Notes under the pieces: model-generated
Database searches by the model: none
The model's input: only the letters and a program-made list of their open reading frames with translations
Told to the model about the DNA's origin: nothing
From: Flavivirga algicola
Lineage (GTDB): Bacteria > Bacteroidota > Bacteroidia > Flavobacteriales > Flavobacteriaceae
Length of the DNA stretch: 64,000 nt
Direction: 5' to 3'
NCBI RefSeq assembly: GCF_012910715.1
Contig: NZ_JABBHF010000003.1
Coordinates: forward strand, 372,001 to 436,000
Translations under genes and position numbers: made by a program
Part shown: positions 9,185-18,914 of the stretch, piece after piece
Numbering within the stretch: the first letter of the stretch is position 1
How the letters are laid out: each line of letters begins with the position of its first letter

Positions 9185-9733
9185 ATGGGTAATATAGAAA
9201 TTTATATGAACAACGAATTAGATAAAATAGCCATGGGTGGTGGTTGTCATTGGTGTACGGAAGCTGTATTTCAATCATTGGCTGGCGTTACAAAAGTTGA
9301 GCAAGGTTACGTGGCTTCAGTTGATGAAAATAGTAGTTTTTCAGAAGCCGTTATTATACATTTTAATCCCGATGATATTTCATTAAAAACACTCATTGAA
9401 ATTCATTTGCATACACATAAAAGTACAAGTAATCATTCTATGCGAGGTAAATATCGATCTGCTGTTTATTCATTCTCAGAAATACAAAAAAAGGAATCGG
9501 AATGTATTATTAAAGATTTTCAGATAGATTTCGAGTACAAGTTAATAACTAAAGTCTTTCCATTTCAATTTTTTAAACCCTCACGGGAAGCCATTCAAAA
9601 TTATTATCAAAAAAATCCTGACAAACCTTTTTGTAAAACATTTATAGACCCTAAATTAAGGTTGTTATTGCAAAAGTTTTCTGATCAAGTTAATAAAACC
9701 AAGGTAGCATTTATGGCTACGACTACAGTATAA
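9185..9733 (+). CDS. Divergent MsrA-like protein with degenerate active site
   Basis: 182 residues aligning with Msr[14 protein letters not shown] keeps the catalytic Cys and Glu but replaces the Phe of GCFWC by His. The substrate loop after QGY is shortened and lacks the GG...PTY and TGHAE signatures. The Asp of the THDPT motif is replaced (THKSTSN). KYRSAVY and a C-terminal Cys (PFCKTF) remain. It may have changed substrate or lost efficiency. It sits downstream of a canonical msrA in the same operon, after an 86-base gap. An in-frame ATG at 9212 ([13 protein letters not shown]) is an alternative start; 9185 is preferred because AGGAAAGG lies upstream. Confidence 0.85.
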   Translation: MGNIEIYMNNELDKIAMGGGCHWCTEAVFQSLAGVTKVEQGYVASVDENSSFSEAVIIHFNPDDISLKTLIEIHLHTHKSTSNHSMRGKYRSAVYSFSEIQKKESECIIKDFQIDFEYKLITKVFPFQFFKPSREAIQNYYQKNPDKPFCKTFIDPKLRLLLQKFSDQVNKTKVAFMATTTV

Positions 9734-9744
9734 AGATTTTTAAA

Positions 9745-10968
9745 ATGAAACGTTCGAAATTAGATATTCAAAATAATAAAGGCTTAAAGCTTCAGGCCTA
9801 TTTAGAGTTGCCAGCAAATCAAAAGCCAAATTATTTTGCCATTTTTGCACACTGTTTTACATGTACAAGTTCACTTAGTGCTGTTAAAAATATCAGCCGT
9901 TCTTTAACAAACCACGGTTTTGGGGTCGTGAGATTCGATTTTACAGGTCTGGGTAAAAGTGAAGGCGAATTTGCTGAGAGTCATTTTTCAGCTAATGTAG
10001 ACGATTTAATAGCTGTGAGCCATTATATGGAATCTAATTATGAAGCACCTTCCTTATTGATTGGACATTCGTTGGGTGGGGCTGCGGTATTGTCGGCCGC
10101 TTCCCAATTAGAAAATATTATGGCCGTTGCAACTATTGGAGCCCCAGCGACAGTGAGTCATGTAAAACATTTATTTTCTCATGGTATTGATGAGGTTAAG
10201 GAAAAAGGAGAGGTAGAAGTTAATATTGGAGGTCGTCCTTTTAAAATCAATAAAGATTTTGTTGAGGATTTCGATAAAACCGACTTACCCGCTATTGTAA
10301 AGAAGTTACGGAAGCCATTGTTAATTTTACATGCCCCTACCGATACTGTAGTTGGTATAAAAAATGCAGAGCAATTATATCACCATGCACACCATCCAAA
10401 AAGTTTTGTAACACTTGATGCTGCCGATCATCTATTATCCAATCCAAACGATAGTAAATATGTAGGGAATGTAATCGGAACCTGGGTCCAGCGTTATTTC
10501 GAACCCAAAGAAAACAGCATGCTTGAAACTAAAGGAGAACAACTAGTAGGTCATTTAAATTTAGTGGAGGACAATTTTACAACCTCAATTCAGACTAAAA
10601 ACCATTTTATGATAGCAGATGAGCCTACCTCAATTGGTGGTGACGATTTTGGGCCTTCTCCCTATGAGTATCTCAATGCTGGTTTGGTTGCTTGCACAGC
10701 AATGACCTTAAAGATGTATGCACAACGTAAACAATGGGATTTACAAGAAGTGTTTGTGTATGTAACACATTCCAGAAAACATAGTGATGATCTAGGTGTA
10801 GAAACAGACACTCCAACTTATTTAGACCATATAAGCAAAAAGTTAAAATTTATTGGAGATTTGGATGAAAAACAAAAACAGCGTTTAAAAGAAATTGCAT
10901 CAAAATGCCCTGTACATAAGACTATTGCAAGTCAGGTTGTTTTTAATACAACCATAATAAACGATTAA
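9745..10968 (+). CDS. Alpha/beta hydrolase-OsmC fusion protein
   Basis: 407 residues. The N-terminal alpha/beta hydrolase (about 1-255) has the oxyanion HCFTCTSS region, nucleophile elbow GHSLGG, and a likely acid/base pair in HAPTDTVVG and DAADHLL. The C-terminal OsmC/Ohr-like domain (about 270-407) has the two expected cysteines ([14 protein letters not shown] and SKCPVHK). OsmC domains reduce organic hydroperoxides; this fusion is known in Bacteroidota and Proteobacteria. It lies 11 bases after the degenerate msrA-like gene, so it is the last redox member of the operon. Hydrolase substrate unknown. Confidence 0.93.
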   Translation: MKRSKLDIQNNKGLKLQAYLELPANQKPNYFAIFAHCFTCTSSLSAVKNISRSLTNHGFGVVRFDFTGLGKSEGEFAESHFSANVDDLIAVSHYMESNYEAPSLLIGHSLGGAAVLSAASQLENIMAVATIGAPATVSHVKHLFSHGIDEVKEKGEVEVNIGGRPFKINKDFVEDFDKTDLPAIVKKLRKPLLILHAPTDTVVGIKNAEQLYHHAHHPKSFVTLDAADHLLSNPNDSKYVGNVIGTWVQRYFEPKENSMLETKGEQLVGHLNLVEDNFTTSIQTKNHFMIADEPTSIGGDDFGPSPYEYLNAGLVACTAMTLKMYAQRKQWDLQEVFVYVTHSRKHSDDLGVETDTPTYLDHISKKLKFIGDLDEKQKQRLKEIASKCPVHKTIASQVVFNTTIIND

Positions 10969-11000
10969 TTAGTATCTTTAATCATTCATAAAACCCTCGT

Positions 11001-14000
11001 ATGAATATTAACTATAAAGCTATCTTAACTTTAATTGCCTTGTTTGTATTTAGTGCTTGCGCTACTTATAAACCGCAATATGCTCAAACAGGTGAAGCTC
11101 ATGCTTACCCAGATAAAGAGATTGTACATTCCTTTTATTTGATAGGCGATGCAGGTAATTCCCCTCTGGGAACTTCTTCAAAAGCATTACAATCTTTTAA
11201 AATGGCATTAAGTAAAGCTTCAAAAAATAGCACAGCACTTTTTTTAGGAGACAACATATACCCAAAAGGTCTGCCTAAAAAAGGAAATGAGGGTAGGGAA
11301 TTTGCAGAACATCAGTTGAATATTCAAACAGAGGCTGTAAAAGATTTTAAAGGAAAAACGGTTTTTATTCCCGGGAACCATGACTGGTATAGTAACGGGC
11401 TTAAAGGCCTTAAAAGGCAGGAAAAATATATCGAAAACAGTTTAGGTAAAAATACATTTTTGCCAGAAAATGGTTGTCCTATTGAAAAAGTAAAAATCTC
11501 GGATGATATTGTTATGATTGTTGTGGATTCCGAATGGTATCTAACCGATTGGAACAAACATCCAACCATAAACGATAATTGCGAAATAAAAACGCGAACC
11601 AAGTTTTTTGATGAATTTGAAAGCGAAATAAAGAAGGCAAGAGGAAAAACTACCATTGTGGCTTTGCACCATCCCATGTTTACTAATGGTTCTCATGGTG
11701 GGCAATATGCTTTTGAAAGCCATATGAAACCCATTCCTGTTCTAGGAACGCTAAAAAATTTAATCCGCAAAACAGGAGGCGTAACAATTGTGGATATTCA
11801 AAATAAGATGTATAATGAGTTTAGAAAGCGCATTATTGCATTATCTCAGGAAAATGATAAAGTCGTTTTTGTATCTGGGCATGACCATAATTTACAATAT
11901 ATTGTGCAGGATAATTTACCTCAAATTATAAGTGGGTCAGGCTCCAAAGAAATGGCTACTCGCAATGTTGGAAACGGGCAATTTTCTTACGGAGCACAAG
12001 GCTATGCGCGACTAGATGTCTTTAAAGACGGTTCTTCACATGTTCGTTTTTATTCGACGGAAGAAGATGTTATAGTATTTCAAGCTCAAGTTTTAGAAGC
12101 GAAGGAAATAAAAGCAGTAAAAAACTATAAAGAACATACGGAAAAAGAAGTTATGGCCTCTGTTTATTCTAAAGAAGAAACTACCAAAGGAGGGGCTTAT
12201 AAGCTATTTTGGGGAGCACGTTATCGAGACGCATTTAGTACCAAAGTTAAGGCACCTACAGTGAGGTTGGATACACTTTTTGGTGGATTAACTCCAGTTA
12301 GAAAAGGAGGAGGGCATCAGTCAAAATCTTTACGATTAAAAGATGTGCAAGGTAGGGAATATGTCATGAGGGCGCTTCGTAAAAAGGCCCTTCAATATTT
12401 GCAGGCCGTGGCATTTAAGGATCAATATATTGAAGGGCAATTTGATGATTCCTACACGCAAGGCTTGCTACTGGATGTTTTTACAGGATCGCACCCTTAT
12501 GCACCTTTTACCATAGGAACATTATCTGATGCTGTTGGCATTTATCATACAAATCCAGTGCTTTATTATGTGCCGAAGCAATCTGCATTAGGTCAATTTA
12601 ATAGTGAATTTGGAAACGAACTTTATATGATAGAAGAACGTACAGATTCAGGTCATGGAGATAAAGCGAGTTTTGGTTTTTCAGACGAATTAATAAGTAC
12701 AGACGATTTACTAAAAGAATTAAAAGAAGATGAAGACCATATTTTAGATGAAGCCGCTTATATAAGAGCACGTTTGTTTGATATGTTGATTGGTGATTGG
12801 GATAGGCACGAAGACCAATGGCGTTGGGCAGAATTTAAAGAAAAAGGTAAAAAGATATACCGTCCCGTACCAAGAGACAGAGATCAAGCATTTTCTATTA
12901 TGGCAGATGGCGCCTTGCTCGGTTTTGCTACTACTGTAGTGCCTTCGTTGCGTTTGTTGAAAAGTTATGATGAAGATTTAAAAAGCTCTAAATGGTTTAA
13001 CTTGGAACCTTATCCATTAGATATGACTTTAATTAGTCAATCTAACAAAGATATTTGGGATGCACAGGTAAAACATATTGTAGATCACTTAACCGATGCT
13101 GTTATTGATCAGGCATTTTTAAATTTTCCACCAGAAGTCAATCAAGAAACGATTAGAGACATTAAACGAAAACTAATAGGAAGGCGTTATAATCTACAAA
13201 CCATTTCCGATACATATTATGACCATATTAATAAGTTTGCTGTTATTAAAGGAACCGATAAAGATGATTGGTTTCAAATAGAACGGATGCCTGGGGGATT
13301 CACTAAAGTAACGGCGTATAGAATAAAAAATGGTGAAAAAGCAGAGGTATTTCATCAACGAACGTATAGCTGTGCCAATACCAAAGAAATTTGGGTTTAT
13401 GGTTTAGATGATGATGATGTATTCGATGTTTCTGGTAAAGGAGATAAACTTATTAGAATACGATTAATAGGAGGGCAAAATAATGATACTTACGATATTA
13501 AAAATGGTAAGCGATTAGATATTTATGATTATAAATCTAAAACCAATACATTCGTTACTAAAAATGGGCGAAAAAGACTCACTGATGATTACGAAACAAA
13601 TGTGTATGATTATAAAAAGCTGAAAAATAGTAGTAATCAATTTATACCTACTTTTGGGGCTAACCCAGATGATGGACTTAAAATTGGGTTTGCTAATACG
13701 TTGACCAATTATGGTTTTATGCGTAACCCTTTCACATCCAGACATACTATTTCTGGAGCCTATTATTTCGCAACGCAGGGTTTCGATTTTGGGTATAATG
13801 GTGAATTTGCAAAAGTTATAGGAAACATGAATTTGGGCTTTCAGGCCCGGTTTACAAGTCCTAACTATGCGATTAATTTCTTTGGATTTGGTAATAATAC
13901 ACTAAACCCTGAAGCCGACGATAATGATGGCCTAGATGTAGGATTAGATTATAATCGTGTGAAGTTAAAAACGCTAAAATTTGAGCCATCATTAATTTGG

Positions 14001-14705
14001 CGAGGCCGTTTAGGAGCTAGTTTTAAAATAGGGTTGTTATATGAATCTTATGAAGTAGAAGAGACAATAGGGCGGTTTATTAATGATCAATTTATTGGAG
14101 ATGATGTAGAAGTTGAAAACGATTTTTATGGCATAGATGCCAAATATCAATATGAAAATTACGATAATCAAGCATTTCCAACTTTAGGAATGATGGTAGC
14201 GCTCCAAACTGGATACAAAAATAATGTGAACAAATCCAAAGGCTTTGCATATATCATCCCTGAACTTGGTTTCGATTATAAACTAATGCCTAGCGGACAA
14301 CTGGTATTGGCAACAAAATTAAAAGGTCATATTAATTTTGGAGATGATTTCGAATTTTATCAAGGAGCTAATATTGGAGCAAATAATGGTTTAAGAGGCT
14401 ATAGAAATGAACGATTTACAGGAAAGAGCTCTTTTGTACAAAGTACCGATATACGATTAAATTTGCGTAAGTTAAAAACAGGGGTGCTCCCTTTAAATAT
14501 AGGGTTTTATGGGGGTGTAGATTATGGTCGTGTTTGGGTTGATGACACATTCTTATTAAATCCAAATGATCATTCAAATACTTGGAATACCTCTGTTGGT
14601 GGTGGTATTTTTGCTAATGCAGCAGATATGGTTACTTTAAACCTATCGGCATTTAATAGTGATGATGGTTTGCGTTTAGCCTTTAGGTTAGGGTTTGGGT
14701 TCTAA
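11001..14705 (+). CDS. Outer-membrane metallophosphoesterase / kinase-like / beta-barrel fusion
   Basis: 1234-residue lipoprotein (lipobox FSAC, Cys20). Residues 40-350 are a calcineurin-type metallophosphoesterase with IGDAG (48-52), GDN (83-85), GNHDW (125-129), HHPM (223-226) and GHDHN (293-297). Residues about 430-700 contain KSLRLKDVQGREYVMRALRKK, IGDWDRHEDQW (597-607) and PRDRDQAF (624-631), spaced like the lysine strand, catalytic loop and metal-binding motif of FAM20/CotH/HipA-type kinases; this assignment is inferred. A short Asp-rich beta segment (GLDDDDVFDVSG) follows, then from about 860 a surface-antigen (BamA/TamA-like) barrel ending in Phe, typical of outer-membrane insertion. 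It starts 32 bases after the OsmC fusion. Substrate unknown. Confidence 0.85.
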   Translation: MNINYKAILTLIALFVFSACATYKPQYAQTGEAHAYPDKEIVHSFYLIGDAGNSPLGTSSKALQSFKMALSKASKNSTALFLGDNIYPKGLPKKGNEGREFAEHQLNIQTEAVKDFKGKTVFIPGNHDWYSNGLKGLKRQEKYIENSLGKNTFLPENGCPIEKVKISDDIVMIVVDSEWYLTDWNKHPTINDNCEIKTRTKFFDEFESEIKKARGKTTIVALHHPMFTNGSHGGQYAFESHMKPIPVLGTLKNLIRKTGGVTIVDIQNKMYNEFRKRIIALSQENDKVVFVSGHDHNLQYIVQDNLPQIISGSGSKEMATRNVGNGQFSYGAQGYARLDVFKDGSSHVRFYSTEEDVIVFQAQVLEAKEIKAVKNYKEHTEKEVMASVYSKEETTKGGAYKLFWGARYRDAFSTKVKAPTVRLDTLFGGLTPVRKGGGHQSKSLRLKDVQGREYVMRALRKKALQYLQAVAFKDQYIEGQFDDSYTQGLLLDVFTGSHPYAPFTIGTLSDAVGIYHTNPVLYYVPKQSALGQFNSEFGNELYMIEERTDSGHGDKASFGFSDELISTDDLLKELKEDEDHILDEAAYIRARLFDMLIGDWDRHEDQWRWAEFKEKGKKIYRPVPRDRDQAFSIMADGALLGFATTVVPSLRLLKSYDEDLKSSKWFNLEPYPLDMTLISQSNKDIWDAQVKHIVDHLTDAVIDQAFLNFPPEVNQETIRDIKRKLIGRRYNLQTISDTYYDHINKFAVIKGTDKDDWFQIERMPGGFTKVTAYRIKNGEKAEVFHQRTYSCANTKEIWVYGLDDDDVFDVSGKGDKLIRIRLIGGQNNDTYDIKNGKRLDIYDYKSKTNTFVTKNGRKRLTDDYETNVYDYKKLKNSSNQFIPTFGANPDDGLKIGFANTLTNYGFMRNPFTSRHTISGAYYFATQGFDFGYNGEFAKVIGNMNLGFQARFTSPNYAINFFGFGNNTLNPEADDNDGLDVGLDYNRVKLKTLKFEPSLIWRGRLGASFKIGLLYESYEVEETIGRFINDQFIGDDVEVENDFYGIDAKYQYENYDNQAFPTLGMMVALQTGYKNNVNKSKGFAYIIPELGFDYKLMPSGQLVLATKLKGHINFGDDFEFYQGANIGANNGLRGYRNERFTGKSSFVQSTDIRLNLRKLKTGVLPLNIGFYGGVDYGRVWVDDTFLLNPNDHSNTWNTSVGGGIFANAADMVTLNLSAFNSDDGLRLAFRLGFGF

Positions 14706-15020
14706 TCCTGAACTCGTTTCTGGATCTCATTATTTTCCTTTGCCTTAAAAAAATAGGTGAGATTTTATCAATATTACTTTACTACTATATTCAGTCCGAC
14801 TCATTTTAAAATTAAGACTGTATAATTTTAGCCTTTCTATATAAATAGAATGCATAGCTGACTGTTTATAACGAATCTCAAATAAACTAGAAGGGATTAA
14901 GACAACCACAAGGGTATCTTGCAATTTTTCTACGTTTATCAAAAAAATAGAAGCGTTAATCAAAATAGATTAATACCTCTGTGAATAATATATATTTTCG
15001 GAGAAACAAAACATAAAATT
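14706..15020. other. Intergenic gap between the large outer-membrane gene and the serine hydrolase
   Basis: 315 bases. The only ORF is 72 codons on the minus strand with a TTG start and no recognisable content; it is not called. No strong terminator hairpin or promoter box was found, although the promoter of the serine-hydrolase unit should lie here. Confidence 0.5.
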
Positions 15021-16133
15021 ATGACTTCAATCTCATCTAAAATTGTACTACTTACTGTTTTTTTAGTTCTAGGATACACTAAAATTTCAAGAGCACAAGG
15101 AAACCTTCGTGACGAAATAAAAAATGATAAAATAGCTGCTCTTTTGGAAGAAAAGCTTGCTTTTTTTCCCAATCAGACAGAAATATCACTTGCATTGATA
15201 GATAACAAACAAAGTGAGTTTTTTGGAATTATTCGAAAAAGTGATACCCTGCAAACCAAAACTAATCAAAATGCTATTTTTGAAATAGGTTCTGTTACAA
15301 AAGTATTTACGTCTACGCTTTTAGCAGCATTGGTTATCGAGGAAAAATTATCATTAAATGATCGCGTCGTAGATTTACTTCCTTTTAAGCTGGAAACACC
15401 ATCTGAGGATCAAGAAAACATAACATTAAAAACACTTGCCAATCATACGTCAGGTTTACCAGCACTTCCTCAAAATATAATGCCTTTGATAGCTCTTGAT
15501 GAGAGTGATCCGTACCATTCTTATACTTCCGATAAATTACACGAGTATTTAAAAACAGATTTCAAAACAGAATCTAGGGTAGGTGAAAAAAGTACTTACT
15601 CTAATCTAGGTGCAGGTTTATTAGGTCATTTGTTAACTCTAAAAACCAAAAAGAGCTATGAGGCATTGTTGCAAGAAAAAATATTCAAACCCTTAGGGAT
15701 GAATAGTTCCACTACGGTTTTAAAACAAGTTTCAGAAATAAGTCTAGTTAGAGGACTAGGTCCACAAGGGCAAGTAGTGTCCAACTGGAATTTTGATGTT
15801 CTTGAAGGTGCGGGTGCAATAAAATCAAGTGTAACCGATTTGGAAAAATTTGTAAGGATGCACATGGGGAATTCCAGTGTTTATAATTTAACACAAAATG
15901 TTACGCATATAGAAAACAAGCAAGTTTCCTTAGGGTTAGGTTGGCACATTATTAGTCAAGGTGATCAGAAAATCCTTTTTCACAATGGAGGAACAGAGGG
16001 ATATACTTCCTGTGTTCTTATTAATAAAGAAACACAAAAAAGTGTTATTATGCTCACCAATATTTCTACTTTTCACCCGAAAAGAAACGTTATTGATACC
16101 TTGTGTTTTGAGATTCTCAATCTCATCAATTAA
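15021..16133 (+). CDS. Secreted class C beta-lactamase-like serine hydrolase
   Basis: 370 residues with a Sec signal peptide (cleavage after SRAQ, about residue 26), so periplasmic. Penicillin-binding/class C beta-lactamase fold: S91-V-T-K94 (SxxK nucleophile), Y193-S-N195 (YxN), and HNGGTEG at 321-327 in place of KTG. The HxG form is usual in DD-peptidases, esterases and other non-lactamase members, so a true beta-lactamase is not implied. The downstream LytS/LytTR pair (86-base gap, same strand) may control cell-envelope genes including this one. Substrate unknown. Confidence 0.9.
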   Translation: MTSISSKIVLLTVFLVLGYTKISRAQGNLRDEIKNDKIAALLEEKLAFFPNQTEISLALIDNKQSEFFGIIRKSDTLQTKTNQNAIFEIGSVTKVFTSTLLAALVIEEKLSLNDRVVDLLPFKLETPSEDQENITLKTLANHTSGLPALPQNIMPLIALDESDPYHSYTSDKLHEYLKTDFKTESRVGEKSTYSNLGAGLLGHLLTLKTKKSYEALLQEKIFKPLGMNSSTTVLKQVSEISLVRGLGPQGQVVSNWNFDVLEGAGAIKSSVTDLEKFVRMHMGNSSVYNLTQNVTHIENKQVSLGLGWHIISQGDQKILFHNGGTEGYTSCVLINKETQKSVIMLTNISTFHPKRNVIDTLCFEILNLIN

Positions 16134-16219
16134 ATAAATCAAGCATAAAGAATTCAAAAACTATTAAATTGCCGAATAATTTCACTTTGAAGTATTCATG
16201 ACAGAAGTGGTTTGAACTT

Positions 16220-17275
16220 ATGATAAAGAAAACATTGCAAAGTTGGATTTTTATTGCACACTTGATTTTTTGGAGTGCACATTGGAGTCTTGCATTTCTG
16301 GGTTTTGAAAATCTTTCTTGGAATGGTTTTTCTACCGAGAACAACTTATTGTACATCGCTTTTACTTATGGGATTTTAAGTAACATGTTGCTGTTTTATT
16401 GGCAATACTTTTTTACAGTTCCCTATTTTTTTATAAAAAATGAAGTTTCAAAATTCCTGCTATCAACCATACTCTTTTTTATTTTCGTTAGTAGTATTGA
16501 AGGTTATTTAAATTACCACTACACTGTTACTAACAATGTTTTAGATGAACCATTTACTTTCTTTGAATTCTTTGTTATTTGGTTGTTTCCAGACTTCATT
16601 TTTAATGTCTTTTATACCTTTTTAGGCTTTTTATTTCGGTTTCCTTTAGAGTATTTCAAATCTGAAAAAATGAAACATGAACTTTTGAAAGAAACACACA
16701 ATAGCGAACTTAAATATTTGAAAGCACAGCTCAACCCTCATTTCTTATTTAACGGCATTAATAGTATTTATCATCTAATAGGAAAAAATAGCACACTCGC
16801 AAAAAACACGTTGCTTCAATTTTCTAACTTGCTCCGCTATCAATTGTATGAAAGTGGTACCCAAAAGATAGCTTTAAAAAAAGAACTAGACTATATTTCA
16901 CAATATATAGAGATAGAAAAAATTAGGAAAGGGGGTGACATTACGTTGAAATATGATATTTCTAATGAAAATAAACAACAACAGATTGCTCCATTGCTAC
17001 TCATCCCGTTTATTGAAAATGCCTTCAAACATCTAAGTGATTATGATGATCCTGAAGAAAATACAGTAAGTATATTAATAAAAGAGGTCGAAGGGGCGTT
17101 AATTTGTAAGATAGAAAATACTTTTGATACGTTAGAAAATACGAAAAGCGTTGGAGGTATCGGATTAAAAAATGTTCAACGAAGATTAGCCCTTTTGTAC
17201 CCAGATCAATACAGCTTACAGAGTTTTAAGGATGGAAATATCTATAAAGTGTCTCTAAAAATATATTTTAAATGA
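16220..17275 (+). CDS. LytS/YehU-type sensor histidine kinase
   Basis: 351 residues. The N-terminal half has four hydrophobic helices (about 10-30, 43-63, 78-95, 113-137) with little periplasmic exposure. The cytoplasmic part is a His_kinase domain with the phosphoacceptor H174 in LNPHFLFN, and an ATPase lobe with PFIENAFKH and GGIGLKNVQRRL. This class pairs with LytTR response regulators; the partner begins inside its stop codon (ATGA overlap). The stimulus is not evident. Confidence 0.94.
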   Translation: MIKKTLQSWIFIAHLIFWSAHWSLAFLGFENLSWNGFSTENNLLYIAFTYGILSNMLLFYWQYFFTVPYFFIKNEVSKFLLSTILFFIFVSSIEGYLNYHYTVTNNVLDEPFTFFEFFVIWLFPDFIFNVFYTFLGFLFRFPLEYFKSEKMKHELLKETHNSELKYLKAQLNPHFLFNGINSIYHLIGKNSTLAKNTLLQFSNLLRYQLYESGTQKIALKKELDYISQYIEIEKIRKGGDITLKYDISNENKQQQIAPLLLIPFIENAFKHLSDYDDPEENTVSILIKEVEGALICKIENTFDTLENTKSVGGIGLKNVQRRLALLYPDQYSLQSFKDGNIYKVSLKIYFK

Positions 17276-17967
17276 CTGTATTAAAATGCCTCATTGTAGA
17301 TGATGAACCTATAGCTAGAGAAGCTTTGAAAGGATATTGTTACGATATCGTATCATTGGAGGTTATTGGGGTTTGTAAAAATGCCAGACAGGCTCAAGTG
17401 TTTTTGCAAGAAAATCACGTAGACCTTTTATTTCTTGATATTCAAATGCCTATCATTACGGGGATAGAATGGCTTAAAAAACAAAAAGACACACCCCCAG
17501 TTATTATGACAACGGCTTATTCCGAACACGCATTAGAAAGCTACAACTTCAATGTGATCGATTATCTTGTAAAACCTATTTCATTTGAGCGTTTCAAGCA
17601 AGCCGTAGGCAAAGCACGTGATCTTATGTATAACAAAGCTCCAGAAAGCTATTTGTTTGTTAAACAAGATAAGGAAATTAAAAAAGTAAAATTGAATACT
17701 ATTCTATTTGTAGAAGCACAACAAAATTATGTTAAGATTGTAACTACCGCCGAAACCCTTATTACCCATAGTACCCTCAAAGGTATTAAGCTTTCTTTGC
17801 CAGAAGAAGATTTTATAAAAACACATAAATCATTTTTAGTAGCGTTGCATAAAATTGACAAGATTTCAGAAAATAAGGTTTTTGTAAAAGAGCACATATT
17901 ACCCTTGAGTACCCGTCTTAAAAAAGAAGTAACTACAAAAGTTAAATCGAATAATTATCTTAAATAG
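17272..17967 (+). CDS. LytTR-family response regulator
   Basis: 231 residues: CheY-like receiver (1-120; acidic pocket VDDEP, phosphoacceptor D56 in FLDIQMP, T/S site TTAYSEHA, Lys in YLVKPI) followed by a LytTR DNA-binding domain (about 135-231; LFVEAQQNYVKI, THSTLKGIKL, KTHKSFLV). The start overlaps the kinase stop by four bases. LytTR proteins bind paired direct repeats in promoters; I could not assign such a site here with confidence. Confidence 0.95.
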   Translation: MTVLKCLIVDDEPIAREALKGYCYDIVSLEVIGVCKNARQAQVFLQENHVDLLFLDIQMPIITGIEWLKKQKDTPPVIMTTAYSEHALESYNFNVIDYLVKPISFERFKQAVGKARDLMYNKAPESYLFVKQDKEIKKVKLNTILFVEAQQNYVKIVTTAETLITHSTLKGIKLSLPEEDFIKTHKSFLVALHKIDKISENKVFVKEHILPLSTRLKKEVTTKVKSNNYLK

Positions 17968-18009
17968 AATTAGTTAAACTGAATTCTAGTGCCTCTGTAG
18001 TTTCCTAAA

Positions 18010-18852
18010 CTATTTCAATTTAAACTCATACAAATTTCCACCTTCGCCATGAGCTCTTTCGTCTGTAATATAAACGGTATTGTTGTCTTTAAAGCAAATA
18101 CTCTCTTTTTGCGATATGTTTTTAAAATTATAGGTTCTAAGTTTGCCGCTAAAGAAATCATCAGACTTGAAATCGGTAAATACCAAGAATGATTTTTGGG
18201 TTAATAAAACCATTTGTTTGCCATCGTTACTTATATCGGCAGAAGTTACCCAACAATGTACATCGTCACAAGAACTAAAGGTACTAACCAGTTGTGCTAC
18301 ATGATTTCCCTTTTTTGCAGGGATTTTATATAAATATGTTTTTCCAAAATTGTTTTTCACACGACTTTTGGTGAATAAATAGAGGCTATCATTATAATGG
18401 AAAAATGCTTCACAGTCAAAATGTAATTTTTTCTTTTTGGGAGGAAATTTTTTCTGATTCGAATATTTAAAAGAAATACGTTCAACCTTGGCTTTTTTTG
18501 AGTTTTTTAAAGTTTCGGTACTCACTTTTAAGATAGCTAAATTTTTGCGTTTGTTCTCATTATTTCCAAAATCGCCTATGTAAAGATTACCTTTTTTGTC
18601 TGACGCCAAATCTTCCCAATCATGATTTTTTGCATTAATTTTCAACTCTTTTTTAATAGTTCCCTTTTTGTTTAAACCATAAATTTTAGAGACATTCCCA
18701 CCGTCATTCAGCATCCATAGTAAATCTGAGTTTGGTACTGTTTCTATGCCTGAAACCTCATCTAAGGTTTTTGGTAAATTAGCAATTATGTATACACTAT
18801 CCTGGTTGCACGAAGCTGTTAATAGTATTGCTAATAAAAGAAATTTATTCAT
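18010..18852 (-). CDS. Lipoprotein with beta-propeller-like repeats
   Basis: 280 residues with a lipoprotein signal (MNKFLLLAILLTASC), hence periplasmic or outer-membrane anchored. ATG 18852 is chosen over 18867, which would add MMITH before the signal. The body has repeated LYIGDFGNNENKRKN, LLWMLNDGGN and VYITDERAHG elements with alternating strands, resembling SdiA-regulated/phytase-like propellers. IGDFGNN and the conserved WEDLA support this family. No catalytic residues were assigned. It is convergent with the response regulator and divergent from the GDPD gene. Confidence 0.82.
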   Translation of the reverse strand: MNKFLLLAILLTASCNQDSVYIIANLPKTLDEVSGIETVPNSDLLWMLNDGGNVSKIYGLNKKGTIKKELKINAKNHDWEDLASDKKGNLYIGDFGNNENKRKNLAILKVSTETLKNSKKAKVERISFKYSNQKKFPPKKKKLHFDCEAFFHYNDSLYLFTKSRVKNNFGKTYLYKIPAKKGNHVAQLVSTFSSCDDVHCWVTSADISNDGKQMVLLTQKSFLVFTDFKSDDFFSGKLRTYNFKNISQKESICFKDNNTVYITDERAHGEGGNLYEFKLK

Positions 18853-18890
18853 GTGGGTGATCATCATTTATAATGCTAAATTTACAGAGA

Positions 18891-18898
18891 TATTTTTG
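18891..18898 (+). promoter_or_regulatory. -7 box (TATTTTTG) of the GDPD gene
   Basis: TAnnTTTG match 16 bases before ATG 18915. It lies inside a longer reading frame starting at 18873, which supports the shorter protein. No spaced TTG upstream. Confidence 0.5.
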
Positions 18899-18914
18899 GT
18901 ATAAAAACTTATTA

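Noticed and set aside
14745-14963. 72-codon minus-strand ORF between the outer-membrane gene and the serine hydrolase
   Set aside because: TTG start, no recognisable domain, composition like non-coding AT-rich sequence.
15021-16133. Class C beta-lactamase
   Set aside because: KTG is replaced by HxG (HNGG), typical of non-lactamase hydrolases, so resistance is not claimed.
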